A stretch of 64,000 nucleotides of DNA, from the NCBI GenBank assembly GCA_936450465.1, contig OW388294.1:806001-870000 (forward strand), read 5' to 3'. Below, piece by piece: positions 36,901-47,300 of this stretch (its first letter is position 1; every line of letters begins with the position of its first letter). Source of the stretch: Gibbula magus. Taxonomy: Eukaryota; Mollusca; Gastropoda; Trochida; Trochidae. The notes under the pieces are model-generated. The model saw only the letters and a list, made by a program, of their open reading frames with translations. It did no database searches and was not told the DNA's origin. The position numbers were made by a program, and so were the translations under genes.

Positions 36901-37466
36901 TTTTCACGTGAGGAAAAGACAGCTTTACACACATCTGAATTGAGATCTCCAACTATATACGTATCTCCTTCTTCACTGAGCACATCATATATATCAGTCA
37001 ACTCATCAATAGCATTTATATATGTTGAATGCAGTACATTGGTAGATGGGAGTCTGCAACAAATCACATATATATCTGTACATCCATTACACATAAGTTT
37101 AGCACTCACAAGATACTCTGACTCATGATATAATGGATATGCTTTCCACCGTGACTTGGAATGACATAATAATGCTACACCTCCAGATCCCCTGACAGAG
37201 ACACTTGCATTACATTTACACGTAACAAGTTTGTACCCGGGAATATTGTTTAGTATATCGGTATTAGCTGGATTTAACCAATGTTCCTGAATGCATAGTA
37301 TATCAACATTACCAGGGATAGTATTTGATATTGTATCACAAGTTTTACTAGACACACCACGTATATTCCAGGTAAGTAAACTAAGCGTCATCAACATTAT
37401 GGTTGCACACATGGATAATTTTAAAGTTTTACCGTTAGTCATTGTAGGTTTAGAACTGTTCATCAT
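33963..37466 (-). CDS. LINE ORF2: AP-like endonuclease and reverse transcriptase
   Basis: The frame is open from ATG 37589 (1208 codons). The more likely start is the ATGATG pair at 37466/37463, which overlaps the ORF1 stop (ATGATGAACAGTTCTAA) and would suit coupled termination-reinitiation. Numbering from 37589, endonuclease motifs are LTWNIRG (72-78), QEHW with catalytic E102, GDLN (214-217) and SDHF (295-298). Reverse-transcriptase motifs are FLDNEKAFD with D694, GVGQGRVLS (about 750; the usual RQGD is altered) and LADD with D794/D795. A C-x2-C...H...C zinc-knuckle-like motif, CTLC...HIVLHC, lies at about 1114-1132. No RNase H domain is evident. The protein nicks target DNA and primes cDNA synthesis from the element RNA. 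There is no stop or frameshift, so it may be active or only recently inactivated. Confidence 0.93.
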   Translation of the reverse strand: MMNSSKPTMTNGKTLKLSMCATIMLMTLSLLTWNIRGVSSKTCDTISNTIPGNVDILCIQEHWLNPANTDILNNIPGYKLVTCKCNASVSVRGSGGVALLCHSKSRWKAYPLYHESEYLVSAKLMCNGCTDIYVICCRLPSTNVLHSTYINAIDELTDIYDVLSEEGDTYIVGDLNSDVCKAVFSSREKTLEKLIKYRNLVHVLHTSRTHGPSYTWRSKDDMYKSLIDYIVIPSHAVSNLLQCYVFDQSDYAVSDHFPCLIKIKVQPKPTTPTHKTSIPKWHKAVSTEINAYTEETERLLSDICVSCHEAQPADIEVYNERISNALISASSHCIPSGTFRPYLKPYWKRDGLNDYHYQMRTSRRTWLADGKPRGDNASTYRDYKRAKCNFRRLQRQAKRKMHKDISHELETTAETDINTFFKSVRKLRRPQSTIDKLVYNNIQADSSKAICNLWGEYYANLAIPHCSDTFDDEFKASVERKLADITSHPNIFTAADTALYADIQPSELKEHIVKLKHNKSPGPDHINNEHIIHGGDALVDKLCSLYNAIMKAVYFPNILRLGMVVPLYKGKGSKCDPKNYRGITLTSCLGKLFEKLLLSRLEYYISNTNNCFPDPLQFGFRKEHGAVMSAFMLNDCVTHYVERGSQVFTAFLDNEKAFDRIWQDGLFLKLHNLGITGKMWDLLYHSYTRSSSFVMYDGHSSDTFAVKQGVGQGRVLSAWFFLVFINDLLTELRSGNNGICVYGIDVPSVLLADDTTLLSTTPSGLQSSLNTVSEYASRWRLTYNASKSTVLVFRKGKQLCPDISFFFCNTFITLSPSVKYGGILLSCDLSCKDRVFANCQKARQTINSLRSLGFNNTDLRSTTCVNIWKRMILPTSFYGCEILPTLYGKDIYLVEHTQRYFACLIQGFNRRMSTYSVCANLGLWTMVGYIDKCKLLFLGRLCNNGCNSSTKTLFCAFLSLNLYVCNNSRSICNTLLCTAQKYNLLKYIEHYVQAGIFPSKAVWRRTVINSICSYEETQWKFKLSIREDMSRYARIHQRLSMHRLYNLIDIYPEYKAHIQLNVQLSSKAKFSKECTLCNKHCFDHDSHIVLHCESLICQRNEFYSTLLDELDVDLYVHIELLDDEDALSLFCGAHLDIPGLDATSWQTIVLQFCKYIYSLKNYLRNHF

Positions 37467-38318
37467 ATTGATATCCATTAGTGTTGTACTGGTCGTTGCT
37501 TTTCCGTTGGCGATGTCGCGGCACATAATCCCTAGAGCGAATGTCACGTGGCCAGAAGTCGTTGTTGTTAACAACGTTGTCGTAGTCATCTGCAGACAAG
37601 TTCACCTGTACTGTGTATGTCTTAGTGCCATCATAGTGATGTTTCTCACGTAGGAGACGTACATGCGTGGTGCGGACATGACGTTCATGCGTGTAGTCAA
37701 ATATTAGTTGCTTGACTTGATCGAAAGGTTGCTCTGCGTTGATATTGTATAGGACAATTCGTTTTGTCTTTACTCTGGATACACCTTCGAAGGTGGCGTA
37801 CGTCTTTGCCAGGGATCTGATGTTGTAGGTTTCCGTAGATGATGTTCCTCTCGTTGCTGTCGTTGCTGTCGTTGTTGTCGTTGCTGCCGTTGTTGTCGTA
37901 GCTGGTTCCTTAGTTTTGTTCTTGGGTGATGGTTTACCGGATTGGGGGACACTGCTGTCCGTTCCACAGAAAACTAGGTCATGTGAGTTCTGAGTATACA
38001 TATCCCAAAGAAGTTCTGTATTTGTTAAGTCTATAAGACGTTTACTACTTGGGTTAGCATTCGGTTTGTCACGTGATGCTGAGTCCTTACAAGTGTCAGA
38101 GGGAGACTGAGATTTCTGTGTACCAGTAGAGGAAATCATTTCTGGTTCATAAGGCTGTATCCTAGACTCCTGTAGAACTGGAAATTCTTCAGTGTGAGTA
38201 CATGCGTCTGTCTGTACTTGGGACGACTTTTTAAGGGCTTTGGCATAAGACATTTTCTTTTCTTTATTCACTTCTGCAATTTTAGTGTCTATAGTTTTTA
38301 GCTTATTGTCTATTTGAT
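37450..38318 (-). CDS. LINE ORF1 protein, 5'-truncated
   Basis: The reading frame is open from the element boundary at 38318. The first ATG is 38253-38251 (267 residues, starting MSYAKALKK), but the upstream codons continue as a lysine-rich, helix-prone peptide, so the true N-terminus was probably lost in 5' truncation. The middle holds a Thr-rich low-complexity tract (about 37920-37845). The C-terminal about 95 residues (KRIVLYNINAEQ through to SRDYVPRHRQR) look like an RRM-type nucleic-acid-binding fold, which is usual for some LINE ORF1 proteins; no CCHC knuckle is visible. It would bind element RNA as part of the retrotransposition particle. It ends TAA at 37452-37450, overlapping the probable ORF2 start by about 17 nt in another frame. 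Confidence 0.75.
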
Positions 38319-41300
38319 ATGGAACCAGTGCTATGTGGACTGTTTGATCTGTTAGTATACAGTTATAAGGCTAGGACTATGGAACCAGTACTATGTGGAC
38401 TGTTTGATCTGTTAGTATACAGTAATAAGGCTAGGACTATGGAACCAGTGCTATGTGGACTGTTTGATCTGTTAGTATACAGTAATAAGGCTAGGACTAT
38501 GGAACCAGTACTATGTGGACTGTTTGATCTATTAGTATACAGTAATAAGGCTAGGACTACGGATCCAGTGCTATGTGGACTGTTTGATATGTTAGTATAC
38601 AGTAATAAGGCTAGGACTATGGAACCAGTGCTATGTGGACTGTTTGATCTATTAGTATACAGTTATAAGGCTAGGACTATGGAACCAGTGCTATGTGGAC
38701 TGTTTGATCTATTAGTATACAGTTATAAGGCTAGGACTATGGAACCAGTGCTATGTGGACTGTTTGATCTGTTAGTATACAGTAATAAGGCTAGGACTAT
38801 GGAACCAGTGCTATGTGGACTGTTTGATCTGTTAGTATACAGTAATAAGGCTAGGACTATGGAACCAGTGCTATGTGGACTGTTTGATCTATTAGTATAC
38901 AGTTATAAGGCTAGGACTATCGAACCAGTGCTATGTGGACTGTTTGATCTGTTAGTATACAGTAATAAGGCTAGGACTATGGAACCAGTGCTATGTGGAC
39001 TGTTTGATCTATTAGTATACAGTAATAAGGCTAGGACTATGGAACCAGTGCTATGTGGACTGTTTGATCTGTTAGTATACAGTAATAAGGCTAGGACTAT
39101 GGATCCAGTGCTATGTGGACTGTTTGATCTGTTAGTATACAGTAATAAGGCTAGGACTATGGAACCAGTACTATGTGGACTGTTTGATATGTTAGTATAC
39201 AGTAATAAGGCTAGGACTATGGAACCAGTGCTATGTGGACTGTTTGATCTGTTAGTATACAGTAATAAGGCTAGGACTATGGAACCAGTGCTATGTGGAC
39301 TGTTTGATCTATTAGTATACAGTAATAAGGCTAGGACTACGGATCCAGTGCTATGTGGACTGTTTGATATGTTAGTATACAGTAATAAGGCTAGGACTAT
39401 GGAACCAGTGCTATGTGGACTGTTTGATCTATTAGTATACAGTTATAAGGCTAGGACTATGGAACCAGTGCTATGTGGACTGTTTGATCTGTTAGTATAC
39501 AGTTATAAGGCTAGGACTATGGAACCAGTACTATGTGGACTGTTTGATCTGTTAGTATACAGTAATAAGGCTAGAACTATGGATCCAGTGCTATGTGGAC
39601 TGTTTGATCTGTTAGTATACAGTAATAAGGCTAGGACTATGGAACCAGTGCTATGTGGACTGTTTGATCTGTTAGTATACAGTAATAAGGCTAGGACTAT
39701 GGAACCAGTACTATGTGGACTGTTTGATCTGTTAGTATACAGTTATAAGGCTAGGACTATGGATCCAGTGCTATGTGGACTGTTTCATCTGTTAGTATAC
39801 AGTAATAAGGCTAGGACTATGGAACCAGTGCTATGTGGACTGTTTGATCTGTTAGTATACAGTAATAAGGCTAGGACTATGGAACCAGTGCTATGTGGAC
39901 TGTTTGATCTGTTAGTATACAGTAATAAGGCTAGGACTATGGAACCAGTGCTATGTGGACTGTCTGATCTATTAGTATACAGTAATAAGGCTAGGACTAC
40001 GGATCCAGTGCTATGTGGACTGTTTGATATGTTAGTATACAGTAATAAGGCTAGGACTATGGAACCAGTGCTATGTGGACTGTTTGATCTATTAGTATAC
40101 AGTTATAAGGCTAGGACTATGGAACCAGTGCTATGTGGACTGTTTGATCTGTTAGTATACAGTTATAAGGCTAGGACTATGGAACCAGTACTATGTGGAC
40201 TGTTTGATCTGTTAGTATACAGTAATAAGGCTAGGACTATGGATCCAGTGCTATGTGGACTGTTTGATCTGTTAGTATACAGTAATAAGGCTAGGACTAT
40301 GGAACCAGTGCTATGTGGACTGTTTGATCTGTTAGTATACAGTAATAAGGCTAGGACTATGGAACCAGTACTATGTGGACTGTTTGATCTGTTAGTATAC
40401 AGTTATAAGGCTAGGACTATGGATCCAGTGCTATGTGGACTGTTTGATCTGTTAGTATACAGTAATAAGGCTAGGACTATGGAACCAGTGCTATGTGGAC
40501 TGTTTGATCTGTTAGTATACAGTAATAAGGCTAGGACTATGGAACCAGTACTATGTGGACTGTTTGATCTGTTAGTATACAGTAATAAGGCTAGGACTAT
40601 GGAACCAGTGCTATGTGGACTGTTTGATCTGTTAGTATACAGTTATAAGGCTAGGACTATGGATCCAGTGCTATGTGGACTGTTTGATCTGTTAGTATAC
40701 AGTAATAAGGCTAGGATTATGGAACCAGTGCTATGTGGACTGTTTGATCTGTTAGTATACAGTAATAAGGCTAGGACTATGGAACCAGTGCTATGTGGAC
40801 TGTTTGATCTGTTAGTATACAGTAATAAGGCTAGGATTATGGAACCAGTGCTATGTGGACTGTTTGATCTGTTAGTATACAGTAATAAGGCTAGGACTAT
40901 GGAACCAGTGCTATGTGGACTGTTTGATCTGTTAGTATACAGTAATAAGGCTAGGACTATGGATCCAGTGCTATGTGGACTGTTTGATCTATTAGTATAC
41001 AGTTATAAGGCTAGGACTATGGAACCAGTGCTAGGTGGACTGTTTGATCTATTAGTATACAGTTATAAGGCTAGGACTATGGAACCAGTGCTATGTGGAC
41101 TGTTTGATCTGTTAGTATACAGTTATAAGGCTAGGACTATGGAACCAGTGCTATGTGGACTGTTTGATCTGTTAGTATACTAATAAGGCTAGGACTATGG
41201 AACCAGGGTTATGTGGACTGTTTGATCTATTAGTATACAGTTATAAGGCTAGGACTATGGAACCAGTGCTATGTGGACTGTTTGATCTATTAGTATACAG

Positions 41301-44300
41301 TTATAAGGCTAGGACTATGGAACCAGTGCTATGTGGACTGTTTGATCTGTTAGTATACAGTAATAAGGCTAGGACTATTGAACCAGTACTATGTGGACTG
41401 TTTGATCTGTTGGTATACAGTAATAAGGCTAGGACTATGGAACCAGTGCTATGTGGACTGTTTGATCTATTAGTATACAGTTATAAGGCTAGGACTATGG
41501 ATCCAGTGCTATGTGGACTGTTTGATCTGTTAGTATACAGTAATAAGGCTAGGACTATGGAACCAGTGCTATGTGGACTGTTTGATCTATTAGTATACAG
41601 TTATAAGGCTAGGACTATGGAACCAGTGCTATGTGGACTGTTTGATCTGTTAGTATACAGTTATAAGGCTAGGACTATGGAACCAGTGCTATGTGGACTG
41701 TTTGATCTGTTAGTATACAGTAATAAGGCTAGGACTATGGAACCAGTGCTATGTGGACTGTTTGATCTGTTAGTATACAGTTATAAGGCTAGGACTATGG
41801 ATCCAGTGCTATGTGGACTGTTTGATCTGTTAGTATACAGTAATAAGGCTAGGATTATGGAACCAGTGCTATGTGGACTGTTTGATCTGTTAGTATACAG
41901 TAATAAGGCTAGGACTATGGAACCAGTGCTATGTGGACTGTTTGATCTGTTAGTATACAGTAATAAGGCTAGGACTATGGATCCAGTGCTATGTGGACTG
42001 TTTGATCTATTAGTATACAGTTATAAGGCTAGGACTATGGAACCAGTGCTAGGTGGACTGTTTGATCTATTAGTATACAGTTATAAGGCTAGGACTATGG
42101 AACCAGTGCTATGTGGACTGTTTGATCTGTTAGTATACAGTTATAAGGCTAGGACTATGGAACCAGTGCTATGTGGACTGTTTGATCTGTTAGTATACTA
42201 ATAAGGCTAGGACTATGGAACCAGGGTTATGTGGACTGTTTGATCTATTAGTATACAGTTATAAGGCTAGGACTATGGAACCAGTGCTATGTGGACTGTT
42301 TGATCTATTAGTATACAGTTATAAGGCTAGGACTATGGATCCAGTGCTATGTGGACTGTTTGATCTGTTAGTATACAGTAATAAGGCTAGGACTATTGAA
42401 CCAGTACTATGTGGACTGTTTGATCTGTTGGTATACAGTAATAAGGCTAGGACTATGGAACCAGTGCTATGTGGACTGTTTGATCTATTAGTATACAGTT
42501 ATAAGGCTAGGACTATGGATCCAGTGCTATGTGGACTGTTTGATCTGTTAGTATACAGTAATAAGGCTAGGACTATGGAACCAGTGCTATGTGGACTGTT
42601 TGATCTATTAGTATACAGTTATAAGGCTAGGACTATGGAACCAGTGCTATGTGGACTGTTTGATCTGTTAGTATACAGTTATAAGGCTAGGACTATGGAA
42701 CCAGTGCTATGTGGACTGTTTGATCTGTTAGTATACAGTTATAAGGCTAGGACTTTGGAACCAGTACTATGTGGACTGTTTGATATGTTAGTATACAGGA
42801 ATAAGGCTAGGACTATTGAACCAGTGCTATGTGGACTGTTTGATCTGTTAGTATACAGTTATAAGGCTAGGACTATGGAACCAGTACTATGTGGACTGTT
42901 TGATATGTTAGTATACAGTAATAAGGCTAGGACTATGGATCCAGTGCTATGTGGACTGTTTGATCTGTTAGTATACAGTAATAAGGCTAGGACTAGTGAA
43001 CCAGTGCTATGTGGACTGTTTGATCTGTTAGTATACAGTAATAAGGCTAGGACTATGGAACCAGTGCTATGTGGACTGTTTGATCTGTTAGTATACAGTA
43101 ATAAGGCTAGGACTATGGATCCAGTGATATGTGGACTGTTTGATCTGTTAGTATACAGTAATAAGGCTAGGACTATGGAACCAGTGCTATGTGGACTGTT
43201 TGATCTGTTAGTATACAGTTATAAGGCTAGGACTATGGAACCAGTGCTATGTGGACTGTTTGATCTGTTAGTATACAGTTATAAGGCTAGGACTATTGAA
43301 CCAGTGCTATGTGGACTGTTTGATCTGTTAGTATACAGTAATAAGGCTAGGACTATGGAACCAGTGCTATGTGGACTGTTTGATCTATTAGTATACAGTT
43401 ATAAGGCTAGGACTATGGAACCAGTGCTATGTGGACTGTTTGATCTGTTAGTATACAGTTATAAGGCTAGGACTATGGAACCAGTACTATGTGGACTGTT
43501 TGATCTGTTAGTATACAGTAATAAGGCTAGAACTATGGATCCAGTGCTATGTGGACTGTTTGATCTGTTAGTATACAGTAATAAGGCTAGGACTATGGAA
43601 CCAGTGCTATGTGGACTGTTTGATCTGTTAGTATACAGTAATAAGGCTAGGACTATGGAACCAGTACTATGTGGACTGTTTGATCTGTTAGTATACAGTT
43701 ATAAGGCTAGGACTATGGATCCAGTGCTATGTGGACTGTTTGATCTGTTAGTATACAGTAATAAGGCTAGGACTATGGAACCAGTGCTATGTGGACTGTT
43801 TGATCTGTTAGTATACAGTAATAAGGCTAGGACTATGGAACCAGTGCTATGTGGACTGTTTGATCTGTTAGTATACAGTAATAAGGCTAGGACTATGGAA
43901 CCAGTGCTATGTGGACTGTTTGATCTATTAGTATACAGTAATAAGGCTAGGACTACGGATCCAGTGCTATGTGGACTGTTTGATATGTTAGTATACAGTA
44001 ATAAGGCTAGGACTATGGAACCAGTGCTACGTGGACTGTTTGATCTATTAGTATACAGTTATAAGGCTAGGACTATGGAACCAGTGCTATGTGGACTGTT
44101 TGATCTGTTAGTATACAGTTATAAGGCTAGGACTATGGAACCAGTACTATGTGGACTGTTTGATCTGTTAGTATACAGTAATAAGGCTAGGACTATGGAT
44201 CCAGTGCTATGTGGACTGTTTGATCTGTTAGTATACAGTAATAAGGCTAGGACTATGGAACCAGTGCTATGTGGACTGTTTGATCTGTTAGTATACAGTA

Positions 44301-47300
44301 ATAAGGCTAGGACTATGGAACCAGTACTATGTGGACTGTTTGATCTGTTAGTATACAGTTATAAGGCTAGGACTATGGATCCAGTGCTATGTGGACTGTT
44401 TGATCTGTTAGTATACAGTAATAAGGCTAGGACTATGGAACCAGTGCTATGTGGACTGTTTGATCTGTTAGTATACAGTAATAAGGCTAGGACTATGGAA
44501 CCAGTACTATGTGGACTGTTTGATCTGTTAGTATACAGTAATAAGGCTAGGACTATGGAACCAGTGCTATGTGGACTGTTTGATCTGTTAGTATACAGTT
44601 ATAAGGCTAGGACTATGGATCCAGTGCTATGTGGACTGTTTGATCTGTTAGTATACAGTAATAAGGCTAGGATTATGGAACCAGTGCTATGTGGACTGTT
44701 TGATCTGTTAGTATACAGTAATAAGGCTAGGACTATGGAACCAGTGCTATGTGGACTGTTTGATCTGTTAGTATACAGTAATAAGGCTAGGACTATGGAT
44801 CCAGTGCTATGTGGACTGTTTGATCTATTAGTATACAGTTATAAGGCTAGGACTATGGAGCCAGTGCTAGGTGGACTGTTTGATCTATTAGTATACAGTT
44901 ATAAGGCTAGGACTATGGAACCAGTGCTATGTGGACTGTTTGATCTGTTAGTATACAGTTATAAGGCTAGGACTATGGAACCAGTGCTATGTGGACTGTT
45001 TGATCTGTTAGTATACTAATAAGGCTAGGACTATGGAACCAGGGTTATGTGGACTGTTTGATCTATTAGTATACAGTTATAAGGCTAGGACTATGGAACC
45101 AGTGCTATGTGGACTGTTTGATCTATTAGTATACAGTTATAAGGCTAGGACTATGGAACCAGTGCTATGTGGACTGTTTGATCTGTTAGTATACAGTAAT
45201 AAGGCTAGGACTATTGAACCAGTACTATGTGGACTGTTTGATCTGTTGGTATACAGTAATAAGGCTAGGACTATGGAACCAGTGCTATGTGGACTGTTTG
45301 ATCTATTAGTATACAGTTATAAGGCTAGGACTATGGATCCAGTGCTATGTGGACTGTTTGATCTGTTAGTATACAGTAATAAGGCTAGGACTATGGAACC
45401 AGTGCTATGTGGACTGTTTGATCTATTAGTATACAGTTATAAGGCTAGGACTATGGAACCAGTGCTATGTGGACTGTTTGATCTGTTAGTATACAGTTAT
45501 AAGGCTAGGACTATGGAACCAGTGCTATGTGGACTGTTTGATCTGTTAGTATACAGTTATAAGGCTAGGACTTTGGAACCAGTACTATGTGGACTGTTTG
45601 ATATGTTAGTATACAGTAATAAGGCTAGGACTATTGAACCAGTGCTATGTGGACTGTTTGATCTGTTAGTATACAGTTATAAGGCTAGGACTATGGAACC
45701 AGTACTATGTGGACTGTTTGATATGTTAGTATACAGTAATAAGGCTAGGACTATGGATCCAGTGCGATGTGGACTGTTTGATCTGTTAGTATACAGTAAT
45801 AAGGCTAGGACTAGTGAACCAGTGCTATGTGGACTGTTTGATCTGTTAGTATACAGTAATAAGGCTAGGACTATGGAACCAGTGCTATGTGGACTGTTTG
45901 ATCTGTTAGTATACAGTAATAAGGCTAGGACTATGGATCCAGTGATATGTGGACTGTTTGATCTGTTAGTATACAGTAATAAGGCTAGGACTATGGAACC
46001 AGTGCTATGTGGACTGTTTGATCTGTTAGTATACAGTTATAAGGCTAGGACTATGGAACCAGTGCTATGTGGACTGTTTGATCTGTTAGTATACAGTTAT
46101 AAGGCTAGGACTATGGAACCAGTGCTATGTGGACTGTTTGATCTGTTAGTATACAGTAATAAGGCTAGGACTATGGATCCAGTGCTATGTGGACTGTTTG
46201 ATCTGTTAGTATACAGTAATAAGGCTAGGACTATGGAACCAGTGCTATGTGGACTGTTTGATCTGTTAGTATACAGTAATAAGGCTAGGACTATGGAACC
46301 AGTGCTATGTGGACTGTTTGATCTATTAGTATACAGTTATAAGGCTAGGACTATGGAACCAGTGCTATGTGGACTGTTTGATCTGTTAGTATACAGTTAT
46401 AAGGCTAGGACTATGGAACCAGTGCTATGTGGACTGTTTGATCTGTTAGTATACAGTTATAAGGCTAGGACTTTGGAACCAGTACTATGTGGACTGTTTG
46501 ATATGTTAGTATACAGTAATAAGGCTAGGACTATTGAACCAGTGCTATGTGGACTGTTTGATCTGTTAGTATACAGTTATAAGGCTAGGACTATGGAACC
46601 AGTACTATGTGGACTGTTTGATATGTTAGTATACAGTAATAAGGCTAGGACTATGGATCCAGTGCGATGTGGACTGTTTGATCTGTTAGTATACAGTAAT
46701 AAGGCTAGGACTAGTGAACCAGTGCTATGTGGACTGTTTGATCTGTTAGTATACAGTTATAAGGCTAGGACTATGGAACCAGTGCTATGTGGACTGTTTG
46801 ATCTGTTAGTATACAGTTATAAGGCTAGGACTATGGAACCAGTACTATGTGGACTGTTTGATATGTTAGTATACAGTAATAAGGCTAGGACTATGGAACC
46901 AGTGCTATGTGGACTGTTTGATCTGTTAGTATACAGTAATAAGGCTAGGACTATGGAACCAGTGCTATGTGGACTGTTTGATCTGTTAGTATACAGTTAT
47001 AAGGCTAGGACTATGGAACCAGTGCTATGTGGACTGTTTGATCTGTTAGTATACAGTTATAAGGCTAGGACTATTGAACCAGTGCTATGTGGACTGTTTG
47101 ATCTGTTAGTATACAGTAATAAGGCTAGGACTATGGAACCAGTGCTATGTGGACTGTTTGATCTGTTAGTATACAGTAATAAGGCTAGGACTATGGATCC
47201 AGTGCTATGTGGACTGTTTGATCTGTTAGTATACAGTAATAAGGCTAGGACTATGGAACCAGTACTATGTGGACTGTTTGATATGTTAGTATACAGTAAT

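Larger units (their letters stand above)
33831..38318 (-). mobile_element. APE-type non-LTR retrotransposon (LINE), 5'-truncated
   Basis: A 4.5-kb insertion inside one monomer of the 60-bp satellite, transcribed on the minus strand. Order: truncated ORF1 (38318-37450), ORF2 with endonuclease and reverse transcriptase (to 33963), a 3' UTR of about 110 bp with AATAAA (33858-33853), and an (ATTC)n tail (33850-33831). Satellite bases 33803-33830 on one side are repeated at 38319-38346 on the other, out of the 60-bp register, which fits a target-site duplication of about 28 bp. The ORF1 frame stays open to the insertion boundary, so the 5' end is lost, as commonly happens in target-primed reverse transcription. 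The intact ORF2 suggests recent insertion. The clade (CR1/Jockey/I-like) is uncertain. Confidence 0.92.
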
